Assembly (NCBI GenBank): GCA_965644295.1
Contig: CBFFRP010000552.1
Coordinates: forward strand, 1-27,223
Direction of reading: 5' to 3'
Source: Paraphysomonas bandaiensis
Taxonomy: Eukaryota; Chrysophyceae
DNA: 27,223 nt
Below the pieces are notes generated by a model. It had not been told where the DNA came from and made no database searches. It saw nothing but the letters and a program-made list of their open reading frames with translations. Position 1 is the stretch's first letter. Every line of letters begins with the position of its first letter. Of the stretch, positions 21,601-27,223 are shown one piece after another. The position numbers and the translations under genes were made by a program.

Positions 21601-21610
21601 ATTTAGTCAT
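14510..21610 (-). CDS. LRR blocks plus PT stalk (central part of the giant gene), ends at an in-frame TAG
   Basis: The minus-strand frame is open for 2,366 codons and ends at TAG (14512-14510). It encodes the tail of one damaged LRR block, then eight full LRR blocks of 246 residues, then the Pro/Thr/Ser stalk. Each block starts with a Cys-bearing N-cap (CDFIEATDVTS, WTCANVGNKCTFSGVTC), continues with seven to eight 24-residue LRRs of the plant/GP type (LxxLxLxxNxLTGxLPSSLGQxTS), ends with TQTSYHECLRP, and is linked by PTSAPTHFPSGQPSSEPT. LRRs of this type form extracellular ligand-binding solenoids. The TAG replaces GAG of a GEPS tetrad, and the same frame continues without another stop into the REJ part, so this is almost certainly not the natural C-terminus. 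The ATG at 21610 is internal to a block, not a real start. Confidence 0.8.
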   Translation of the reverse strand: MTKLSEFYLTQTSYHECLRPTSAPTHFPSGQPSSEPTISLEEAALCDFIEATDVTSKRSEWTCANVGNKCTFSGVTCTGSDITSVDIVYYGISGSLPSSISDMTALSLLNIGFNSLTGTLPSSLGQMTSLVSLNLHSNSLAGTLPSTLGQMTSLHVLHIHSNSLAGTLPSSLGQLTSLRYLGLYYNSLTGPLPSSLGQLTSLTALILKDNSLTGPLPDSFSSLTELKALRGDNNMFTGVYPSELCTMTKLSEFYLTQTSYHECLRPTSAPTHFPSGQPSSEPTISLEEAALCDFIEATDVTSKRSEWTCANVGNKCTFSGVTCTGSDITSVDIVYYGISGSLPSSISDMTALSLLNIGFNSLTGTLPSSLGQMTSLVSLNLHSNSLAGTLPSTLGQMTSLHVLHIHSNSLAGTLPSSLGQLTSLRYLGLYYNSLTGPLPSSLGQLTSLTALILKDNSLTGPLPDSFSSLTELKALRGDNNMFTGVYPSELCTMTKLSEFYLTQTSYHECLRPTSAPTHFPSGQPSSEPTISLEEAALCDFIEATDVTSKRSEWTCANVGNKCTFSGVTCTGSDITSVDIVYYGISGSLPSSISDMTALSLLNIGFNSLTGTLPSSLGQMTSLVSLNLHSNSLAGTLPSTLGQMTSLHVLHIHSNSLAGTLPSSLGQLTSLRYLGLYYNSLTGPLPSSLGQLTSLTALILKDNSLTGPLPDSFSSLTELKALRGDNNMFTGVYPSELCTMTKLSEFYLTQTSYHECLRPTSAPTHFPSGQPSSEPTISLEEAALCDFIEATDVTSKRSEWTCANVGNKCTFSGVTCTGSDITSVDIVYYGISGSLPSSISDMTALSLLNIGFNSLTGTLPSSLGQMTSLVSLNLHSNSLAGTLPSTLGQMTSLHVLHIHSNSLAGTLPSSLGQLTSLRYLGLYYNSLTGPLPSSLGQLTSLTALILKDNSLTGPLPDSFSSLTELKALRGDNNMFTGVYPSELCTMTKLSEFYLTQTSYHECLRPTSAPTHFPSGQPTSEPTISLEEAALCDFIEATDVTSKRSEWTCANVGNKCTFSGVTCTGSDITSVDIVYYGISGSLPSSISDMTALSLLNIGFNSLTGTLPSSLGQMTSLVSLNLHSNSLAGTLPSTLGQMTSLHVLHIHSNSLAGTLPSSLGQLTSLRYLGLYYNSLTGPLPSSLGQLTSLTALILKDNSLTGPLPDSFSSLTELKALRGDNNMFTGVYPSELCTMTKLSEFYLTQTSYHECLRPTSAPTHFPSGQPTSEPTISLEEAALCDFIEATDVTSKRSEWTCANVGNKCTFSGVTCTGSDITSVDIVYYGISGSLPSSISDMTALSLLNIGFNSLTGTLPSSLGQMTSLVSLNLHSNSLAGTLPSTLGQMTSLHVLHIHSNSLAGTLPSSLGQLTSLRYLGLYYNSLTGPLPSSLGQLTSLTALILKDNSLTGPLPDSFSSLTELKALRGDNNMFTGVYPSELCTMTKLSEFYLTQTSYHECLRPTSAPTHFPSGQPTSEPTISLEEAALCDFIEATDVTSKRSEWTCANVGNKCTFSGVTCTGSDITSVDIVYYGISGSLPSSISDMTALSLLNIGFNSLTGTLPSSLGQMTSLVSLNLHSNSLAGTLPSILGQMTSLHVLHIHSNSLAGTLPSSLGQLTSLRYLGLYYNSLTGPLPSSLGQLTSLTALILKDNSLTGPLPDSFSSLTELKALRGDNNMFTGVYPSELCTMTKLSEFYLTQTSYHECLRPTSAPTHFPSGQPTSEPTISLEEAALCDFIEATDVTSKRSEWTCANVGNKCTFSGVTCTGSDITSVDIVYYGISGSLPSSISDMTALSLLNIGFNSLTGTLPSSLGQMTSLVSLNLHSNSLAGTLPSILGQMTSLHVLHIHSNSLAGTLPSSLGQLTSLRYLGLYYNSLTGPLPSSLGQLTSLTALILKDNSLTGPLPDSFSSLTELKALRGDNNMFTGVYPSELCTMTKLSEFYLTQTSYHECLRPTSAPTHFPSGQPTSEPTGEPSCQPTCEPSGIPSGQPSCQPTGQPSSEPTRQPSSFPTGEPSCQPTCEPSGIPSGQPSCQPTGQPSGQPTGLPSGEPTEQPSSEPSGLPSSKPTGEPSSFPTGEPSGIPSGLPSGEPTEQPSSEPSELPSSKPTGEPSCQPTCEPSGIPSGLPSCQPTGQPSSEPTRQPSSEPTGEPSCQPTCEPSGIPSGQPSCQPTGQPSGQPTGLPSGEPTEQPSSEPSGLPSSEPTGEPSCQPTCEPSGIPSGLPSGEPTEQPSSEPTRQPSSEPTGEPSCQPTCEPSGIPSGQPSCQPTGQPSGQPTGLPSGEPTEQPSSEPTGEPSCQPTCEPSGIPSGQPSGKPTGLPSGEPTEQPSSEPTG

Positions 21611-22670
21611 TGTGCATAGTTCGGAAGGGTAGACACCTGCAGAACATATTGTTATCTCCCTTAGGGCTTTTAATTCGGTTAGACTGGAAAAAGAGTCGGG
21701 GAGAGGACCCGTTAAGGAGTTATCCTTTAGAATGGAGAGCAGTAAGAGAAGTCAACTGACCCAATGATGAGTGAAAGTGCATTTATTCCCCACATTCGCA
21801 CAGGTCCATTCAGACCGTTTGGAGGTAACATCCGTAGCCTCAATGAAATCACACAGCGCTGCCTCTTCCAGGCTAATTGTCGGTTCACTAGATGGCTGTC
21901 CTGAAGGGAAATGAGTCGGTGCAGATGTCGGTCTCAAGCATTCATGGTAACTGGTTTGTGTGAGGTAGAATTCTGATAATTTAGTCATTGTGCATAGTTC
22001 GGAAGGGTAGACACCTGTGAACATATTGTTATCTCCCCTTAGGGCTTTTAATTCGGTTAGACTGGAAAAAGAGTCGGGGAGAGGACCCGTTAAGGAGTTA
22101 TCCTTTAGAATGAGAGCAGTAAGAGAAGTCAACTGACCCAATGATGAGGGAGAGGACCCGTTAAGGAATTGTAATATAGACCGAGATAACGAAGAGAGGT
22201 CAGCTGACCCAATGATGAAGGGAGAGTACCCGCTAAGGAATTGGAATGTATATGGAGAACATGAAGAGACGTCATTTGACCCAATGTTGAGGGGAGAGTA
22301 CCCGCTAAGGAATTGGAATGTAGATTGAGACTAACAAGAGAAGTCATCTGACCCAATGATGAGGGCAGTGTACCGGTGAGAGAGTTGAAACCAATATTCA
22401 ACAAAGACAATGCAGTCATATCACTGATAGATGAGGGGAGAGATCCTGATATCCCATAATAAACTATGTCCACACTGGTTATGTCTGATCCTGTACATGT
22501 GACTCCACTGAAAGTGCATTTATTCCCCACATTCGCACAGGTCCATTCAGACCGTTTGGAGGTAACATCCGTAGCCTCAATGAAATCACACAGCGCTGCC
22601 TCTTCCAGGCTAATTGTCGGTTCACTAGATGGCTGTCCTGAAGGGAAATGAGTCGGTGCAGATGTCGGTC
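15640..22670 (-). repeat. Tandem array of 738-bp LRR units
   Basis: Eight consecutive units have an exact 738-bp spacing (matching points at 15859, 16597, 17335, 18073, 18811, 19549, 20287, 21025) and differ at only a couple of positions that I found. A ninth, damaged unit (about 21515-21890) and a tenth (about 21890-22630) follow towards the gene's 5' end. 738 bp is 246 codons, so unit gain or loss keeps frame. Position 16005 and its equivalent at 16743 carry A where the other units carry G (Ile versus Thr). Linker positions 15610, 16348, 17086, 17824 and 18562 carry T where 19300 and later carry A (Thr versus Ser). Confidence 0.95.
21611..22141 (-). pseudogene. Damaged LRR block: 361-bp deletion and clustered indels
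   Basis: Compared with the flanking units, this block lacks 361 bp. CCAATGATGAG at about 21760-21770 joins directly to TGAAAGTGCATTT, removing the end of the N-cap and about five LRRs. It also has an extra base near 21637 (CCTGCAGAACAT for CCTGTGAACAT), a missing C near 21656, and an extra G near 21734. Each small indel disrupts reading, and the frame ends as NKCTFTHHWVS at 21752. The flanking reading frames, 21752-22141 and 14510-21610, are nevertheless in the same phase. This is either true degeneration or a misassembly at the edge of the repeat array. Confidence 0.8.
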
Positions 22671-23352
22671 TCAAGCATTCATGGTAACTGGTTTGTGTGA
22701 GGTAGAATGTTGATAATTTAGTCATTGTGCATAGTTCGGAAGGGTAGACACCTGTGAACATATTGTTTTCTCCCCTAAGAATTTTCAATTTGGTTAGACT
22801 GGAAAAAGAGTCGGGGAGAGGACCCGTTAAGGAATTGCCAAATAAAAAGAGATAACTAAGAGAAGTTCTCTGACCCAATGATGAGGGGAGAGCACCCGTT
22901 AAGGAATTGTCATGCAGACTGAGAAGACGAAGAGAAGTCATTTGACCCAATGATGAGGGGAGAGTACCCGCTAAGGAATTGACATATAGATGGAGATCGC
23001 GAAGAGAAGTCATCTGTCCCAATGATGAGGGCAGTGTACCGGTGAGAGAGTTGGTACCTATATCCAAAAACGTCAATGCAGTCATATCACTGATAGATGA
23101 GGGGAGAGATCCTGATATCCCATCATTATTTAGATTCACATTGGTTATATCTGATCCTGTACATGTGACTCCACTGAAAGTGCATTTATTCCCCACATTC
23201 GCACAGGTCCATTCAGACCATATGGAGGTAACATCCGTAGCCTCAATGAAATCACACAGCGCTGCCTCTTGTGAGGCAACTGAAGCAACTGTGAATGTTT
23301 TCAATACAGAAAAACTGATAAAAAGAAATAAAAAGCGAATGAAAAGATTCAT
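22129..23352 (-). CDS. Secreted LRR N-terminus of the giant gene (signal peptide, LRR blocks 1 and 2)
   Basis: ATG at 23352-23350 starts a clear signal peptide (MNLFIRFLFLFISFSVLKTF, then TVASVAS), so the product enters the secretory pathway. Block 1 (about 23290-22670) is the most divergent: its LRRs read LTFLDIGTN, LRDLHLYVN, LRLLSLHDN, LSYLFLFGN, and it has one LRR fewer than the other blocks (666 bp instead of 738). Block 2 is of the array type. The frame is lost at 22146-22149, where one G is missing from a GGGG run, giving LPHHWVS and a stop at 22129. It could be a free 407-residue secreted LRR protein as it stands, but continuity of domain order with the downstream frames makes it far more likely to be exon 1 of the giant receptor gene. 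Confidence 0.82.
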   Translation of the reverse strand: MNLFIRFLFLFISFSVLKTFTVASVASQEAALCDFIEATDVTSIWSEWTCANVGNKCTFSGVTCTGSDITNVNLNNDGISGSLPSSISDMTALTFLDIGTNSLTGTLPSSLGQMTSLRDLHLYVNSLAGTLPSSLGQMTSLRLLSLHDNSLTGALPSSLGQRTSLSYLFLFGNSLTGPLPDSFSSLTKLKILRGENNMFTGVYPSELCTMTKLSTFYLTQTSYHECLRPTSAPTHFPSGQPSSEPTISLEEAALCDFIEATDVTSKRSEWTCANVGNKCTFSGVTCTGSDITSVDIVYYGISGSLPSSISDMTALSLLNIGFNSLTGTLPSSLGQMTSLVSLNLHSNSLAGTLPSTLGQMTSLHVLHIHSNSLAGTLPSSLGQLTSLRYLGLYYNSLTGPLPHHWVS

Positions 23353-24112
23353 ATGTATAGAAACATCTATATAAACATATATAAGAAAGAATAGTATGAA
23401 ATATATAAGAAATTATCATTTTATGGTTGAGAATTGCAATTGCAAGTGCTATTTGGCTAGCTATTTGGATAAAAGTTGTCCAGCCCACTGGACTCAAATA
23501 GTACACAGTCATACTAGTATATCTGTGTGTGGGATTACAATCTCATCCAAACATTACTTTGTATAAGGAAGTCTAGAAGTCAGTGCACGATTGGCTCCGC
23601 TTTTTTTTGGTCATTTTTAGATGTCCATAATTTGGAAGGTTCCCCGTCCTTCCTCGCCATCCCTGAGAATACGCACCGTAATACAGTTTTATTTCGACTA
23701 CATAACAAAACTGTGCGTAGTCTGATACTACATACAGTTCAGCTGACTGTCTCCCCCTGTGTTGTGTGTGTTTTCATATATAGAAATATATACTGAAATT
23801 TCCGGATTTTTGGATTTCTAGATTAGATATCTCCTGTTTTATCACATGAACAAGATGCACATCCTTCTGTACTCGAGATCCATCATGCGGGCAAAATAAT
23901 AATTTTGTCCTGTACAACAATTCCATCAGTATATACATGTATGTGTATATGATCACCAAATACAAAATTATAATCAGACAAAATTACCTCGTAATAATTC
24001 ATACCAACACACTTGCTTGAGCGAGCAAATCCCTTAAACACATCAGTGGCTTCATCATCTACTATCTACACCCACACATCATATATATATACATATAATC
24101 ATTAGAAGTGAA
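23353..24112. other. Divergent intergenic region between the giant LRR gene and the oxidoreductase gene
   Basis: About 760 bp that must contain the promoters of both divergent genes. TATA-rich tracts lie near 23380-23400 and 24078-24100. A TGTGTGTGTTTTCATATATAG stretch at about 23764-23784 also occurs near 2606-2627 upstream of the TPR gene. One unexplained open stretch on the minus strand (23883-24065) is listed separately. No other gene is seen. Confidence 0.5.
23883..24065 (-). other. Unrecognised 60-codon open stretch, possible exon remnant
   Basis: The minus strand is open from 24065 (just after an in-frame TAG) to TGA at 23885-23883. It reads like a compact beta-rich protein fragment: VFKGFARSSKCVGMNYYEVI, then LSDYNFVFGDHIHIHVYTDG and a tail IVVQDKIIILPA. 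The only ATG is a third of the way in. It ends about 48 bp upstream of the oxidoreductase start on the other strand, so it cannot extend far upstream without overlapping that gene. It may be a decayed exon, a short gene starting at the internal ATG (24002), or chance. I do not recognise it. Confidence 0.25.
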
Positions 24113-26282
24113 ATGGCAAATATTCCAGTAACATCTTTCTTACCTCGTGTTGAGAATAGAGGGTGTCGGTCAGTTGATTATGATGTACTGAATCCTGAAA
24201 TATCTCAACAGGAAAACTCAGCGATACGTGTATTATCTGATCTTAAAGAAGGAAAGATTACAGTCAGTGATTTAATGGGACCATTATATGGGGAAACTGG
24301 ACTTACTACGAGTGTCAGTCTTCCTCCAGGGTCAACACAACAGGTACCTGCAGCCGCTGCAGTACACTTTGAACCCAAAGATGAATTCAATGATATTCTA
24401 GATAATAATGTACATCCTACTAATTACATGAACCCTGAACCTGTAGAAATATATGATCTAGTTGTCATTGGTGCTGGGGTGTCTGGCTTGCTTTCTGTAA
24501 TCACAGGAAAGTGGCTAGGCAAGAGATGTGCACTAATTGAGTCACATGCTATGGGGGGAGATTGCTTAAATATCGGCTGTGTACCTTCCAAAGCCTTGCT
24601 TGCAGCTTCTCGTGCTCTGTCTAATGTCCGCGATTCTGAGCAGTTTGGAGTTATCTTGCCTCCAGGTGAAGTCAAGATTGACTTCGGTGCAGTTATGCGT
24701 CGCATGCGTAAAATACGGTCAGAAATCTCTGCCCATGACTCAGTGGAGAGATATTCGCGAGATTTTTGCGAACATGTATATGTAGGCCGAGGAGTGTTTT
24801 CATCTGATGCTCCGAATACTGTGGTTGTGACGGGCGACGATGGATCGACGAGACAGTTGAAATATAAGAAGGCAATGATCGCCACTGGTGCCTCGGCCAG
24901 CATCCCGCCTCCCCTGCTGTCTATTCCCCACCTCACCAATGCCAATTTCTTCAATCTTACAGAGCTTCCCCCTCGCATGGTAGTCGTTGGCTGTGGGCCA
25001 ATTGGACTGGAAATGTCACAGGCGATGGCGGTCTTTGGTACGCGGGTGACCTGTTTGGAGTTCTTCGACAGGGTGCTTCCGAGAGAGGATCCCGATGCAG
25101 CATCTATTTTATTGGACCAACTTAAGAGAGACGGTACGTCCGTTGCACTACTAGTTGTATTACTTTATGAAGATATGCCATGATCAGATATGTGTCTCAA
25201 TAATCCTTTCGTTAATCACTATTCTGTCGGGTAGCGTTACATTGGACTCATTTGTTTTATAGGTATTCAGTTCATGCTTCAATCTAAGGTGACCTCAGTC
25301 GAGCTTGCTCGCGAAGGGTCTTCACTGTATTGTGCACCATGGCCACTATACCGGGTCACGGTTGAGAATACTGTTACTGGTGAAACCGAATTGCTAGAGT
25401 GCGAGGCGATTCTGAATGCCACAGGCCGTGTGCCGAATGTATTTAATATTGGATTAGAAAATGTAATGTAATGTTTGTTCGTTTGTTTTCACACGATGAT
25501 GTTCGGTTTTTATGTACAGGTGGGCGTAACGTTTGACAGTCGAAATGGCGTGCATATAAATGATGCGTTCCAAACAGCCAATCGCGATATTTACTCGTGT
25601 GGGGACTGTGCAACTGTGTACAAATTTACACATTCCGCCGATTTCCAAGCCCGTCTAGCGGTTCGAAACATGTTTCTTGGCGATGCCAACCGCCTGAGTG
25701 ATATGTTGATTCCATGGTGTAAGTATGCGTTGCTATCTTACAGCGACATATACACTTCTGCGACCGTGCTGTTTTTTTCCTTCTGGTGTTTGTTCTCATT
25801 CCTAATATATGTATAGGTACGTACACACACCCTGAGATTGCGCATGTTGGAAAGTATGAATCGGAACTAGATAAAGAAGGTGTTGACTATGAAAGTTTCA
25901 AGCGAGATCTCCCCCCTGTAGACAGGTGGCAATATAAATTCTTCTATGTCTTATAATGCACTCAAGTAAACTTCTCAGATGCCGTTGTGATGGTGTCGAG
26001 GCCGGTTTTGTCAAAATAACTGTTGCAAAGGGGACTGACAAGATATTAGGCTCCACGATATGTGGCCCTAATGCCGGTGATATGATAGCAGAGCTAACTC
26101 TGTGCATGCAGTATGGCATCGGCGTTGCTGAGCTGGCTGGTACAATACACTGCTACCCCACTACTCAAGAGGCGGTTCGACAATGTGCGCTGCAGTATTA
26201 CAAGTACTACAAAGACCCTAATGGACTACCTATGACTGTTCTAAACAAACTTATGGCAGAAGTGGAATCCCAGAGCACGTAA
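24113..26282 (+). CDS. Pyridine nucleotide-disulfide oxidoreductase, dihydrolipoamide dehydrogenase / mercuric reductase-like, five exons
   Basis: Exons 24113-25133, 25263-25462, 25520-25718, 25817-25925, 25979-26282; introns of 129, 57, 98 and 53 nt are GT-AG and all joins keep frame, giving 610 residues. Residues 1-113 are an uncharacterised N-terminal extension without a clear targeting peptide. The FAD-binding Rossmann motif YDLVVIGAGVSG is at 114-125, and the redox-active disulfide GGDCLNIGCVPSK at 148-160 (Cys151, Cys156). ATGA is at 257-260 and the NAD(P)-binding motif VVVGCGPIGLE at 290-300. Exon 3 has IYSCGDCA, the second FAD contact. The C-terminal dimerisation domain contains HCYPTTQE, retaining the catalytic His-x-x-P-T-x-x-E pattern of dihydrolipoamide dehydrogenase. 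Mercuric reductase's C-terminal Cys pair is absent, so the physiological substrate is more likely a small disulfide or unknown acceptor than mercury. Length exceeds the usual 450-500 residues because of the extension. Confidence 0.9.
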
Positions 26283-26530
26283 TGCAGTTCATGTCCTTGA
26301 TTTTATCGTATGGTTGCTATTGACGTATTTTACTATAGCAGATAGCAGTACTGGAAGCCGTGATGTAGATACTTTTCTAGTCTATTTACACGTGCTGGTT
26401 CGACAGCGAAAATTAATTTTACTTTATCCTTCAAAGTTTGTATTGTACAAGTTAGTTGTGTAACAATGTACTAATTATTAGGATTACAAGAATTAGAATT
26501 GAGATAATGATTTAATATTTAATAACTACG
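26283..26530. other. Intergenic, no gene seen
   Basis: AT-rich sequence of about 250 bp between the stop of the oxidoreductase and the right inverted-repeat arm; probably its 3' untranslated region and terminator. No ORF or RNA gene is apparent. Confidence 0.5.
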
Positions 26531-26817
26531 AAAAACGAGAGAGACGGAGGCAAGGACAAGCCTTTTTTCACCCCCCAAACGCCCCTCAAGGGGCCTCTTC
26601 TCTTCGAGTGTTTCAAATTACAACCTTCGGTTGTAATTCCTTCTCTTTGCTAATTTAACTTTATATATTATTAATAACTTTTAATTACTTTATATATTAT
26701 TTATATTCTTAAATAAAATTAATTACTTTATATATTATTAATAACTTTTAATTACTTTATATATTATTTATATTCTTAAATAAAATTAATAACTTTATAT
26801 ATTATTTATAATGTTTA

Positions 26818-26994
26818 TAATAAAAAGTAATATAGACAGTAAAGTAGATTTAATAAGTAGATTTAATAGTAGATATAGGGGGAGGGAAAAATTAAAATGA
26901 AAAATAATTTAAATTTGTAAAGGTTGTAAAACCCCGGGATTCTACCATTAAAACTACTTATTAAATCTACTTTGTTATCTATATGACTTTTTTA
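26818..26994. repeat. MITE-like element, second copy
   Basis: Inverted copy of the element at 158-332. The ends at about 26818-26872 and 26940-26994 are imperfect reverse complements sharing AAGTAGATTTAATAAGTAG. The loop differs by a few bases (GGTTGTAAAACCCCGGG). It lies inside the right inverted-repeat arm and therefore moved with the arm. Confidence 0.6.
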
Positions 26995-27015
26995 TAATAA
27001 TGTATAATGGCAAAG

Positions 27016-27154
27016 CTTAAAGCTCTGGAATGTAGTTGTAGTGATATAATGGCGAATATGCTTAAAGCTCTGGAATGTAGTTGTAGTGATATAATGGCGA
27101 ATATGCTTAAAGCTCTGGAATGTAGTTGTAGTGATATAATGGCGAAGCTTTAAG
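27016..27154. repeat. Minisatellite, 45-bp unit, 3 copies
   Basis: Three successive copies of a unit containing GAATGTAGTTGTAGTGATAT and ending in CGAATATGCTTAAAGC, the last ending GGCGAAGC. The left inverted-repeat arm has two copies, so unit number differs between the arms. Confidence 0.85.
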
Positions 27155-27223
27155 CAAAAACGTCCCAATTTTTATATAAAAACCTTGATTTATATAAAAA
27201 CCCTTAATTTTAATAATAAAACT

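Larger units (their letters stand above)
26531..27197. repeat. Right arm of the long inverted repeat
   Basis: Reverse complement of 1-587, with base 1 of the left arm pairing with about 27197. This arm is about 80 bp longer. It has three copies of the 45-bp minisatellite instead of two, and one extra round of the AT-rich ATTACTTTATATATTATT-type repeat. The inner hairpins GCCCC-TTGA-GGGGC and ATTACAACC-TTC-GGTTGTAAT are present, as is a MITE-like element at about 26818-26994. Sequence beyond 27197 (TTAATTTTAATAATAAAACT) has no partner inside the window because the left arm is cut off by the window edge. Confidence 0.9.

Noticed and set aside
15640-22670. CRISPR-like array
   Set aside because: Units are 738 bp of continuous coding sequence without spacers, in a eukaryotic gene.
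22129-23352. Independent 407-residue secreted LRR gene
   Set aside because: Its end is created by one missing G in a repeat that continues in the neighbouring phase; kept as an alternative only.
25926-25978. Continuous coding through the 53-nt gap near the end of the oxidoreductase
   Set aside because: The frame meets a stop at about 25955, while splicing GT(25926)-AG(25978) restores the conserved dimerisation domain.
1-27197. Polinton/Maverick or virus-derived giant element, suggested by long terminal inverted repeats and size
   Set aside because: No DNA polymerase B, integrase, packaging ATPase, protease or capsid gene is present; the cargo is ordinary eukaryotic genes and retroelement debris.

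Overview
The window looks like nuclear DNA of an AT-rich, intron-bearing eukaryote, most likely a stramenopile (heterokont alga or relative). Reasons: every intron I could place is GT-AG and short (about 49-240 nt). The largest gene combines Pro/Thr/Ser tetrad repeats (P-S-x-x-P-T-x-x) with a REJ/EGF/multi-membrane-span receptor of the kind known from stramenopiles. Degenerate Copia and hAT transposon pieces lie between genes. The species assignment is inference; no rRNA or other marker gene is present.

Layout. Positions 1-587 and 26531-27197 are two arms of a long imperfect inverted repeat. Each holds a 45-bp minisatellite and a MITE-like nested hairpin element. Inside the left arm lies a minus-strand, eight-exon TPR co-chaperone-like gene (873-2501). 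From 2974 to about 6604 is a transposon graveyard: a frameshifted small ORF, a Copia 3' fragment, a hAT transposase C-terminus on the minus strand, a Copia ORF with a large internal deletion, a probable LTR, and two unrecognised ORF remnants.

The middle of the window (6814-23352, minus strand) is dominated by one apparent giant gene. Read 5'->3' it encodes a signal peptide, about eleven blocks of leucine-rich repeats (eight of them near-identical 738-bp units), a roughly 1.5-kb Pro/Thr/Ser-rich spacer, a REJ-like ectodomain, an EGF-like Cys-rich segment, and a polycystin-1-like multi-span C-terminus in five coding exons. An intact protein would be about 5,400 residues. As given, it is broken by a single-base nonsense codon at 14510-14512 and by a cluster of small indels plus a 361-bp deletion at about 21630-22150. 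Each could be real decay or an assembly error in the repeats.

On the plus strand, 24113-26282 is a five-exon pyridine nucleotide-disulfide oxidoreductase (dihydrolipoamide dehydrogenase / mercuric reductase-like), transcribed divergently from the giant gene. There is no operon logic: these are separate eukaryotic genes. The most notable system is the LRR + PT + REJ + multi-span receptor, whose layout parallels animal polycystin-1, with its recently expanded LRR array.
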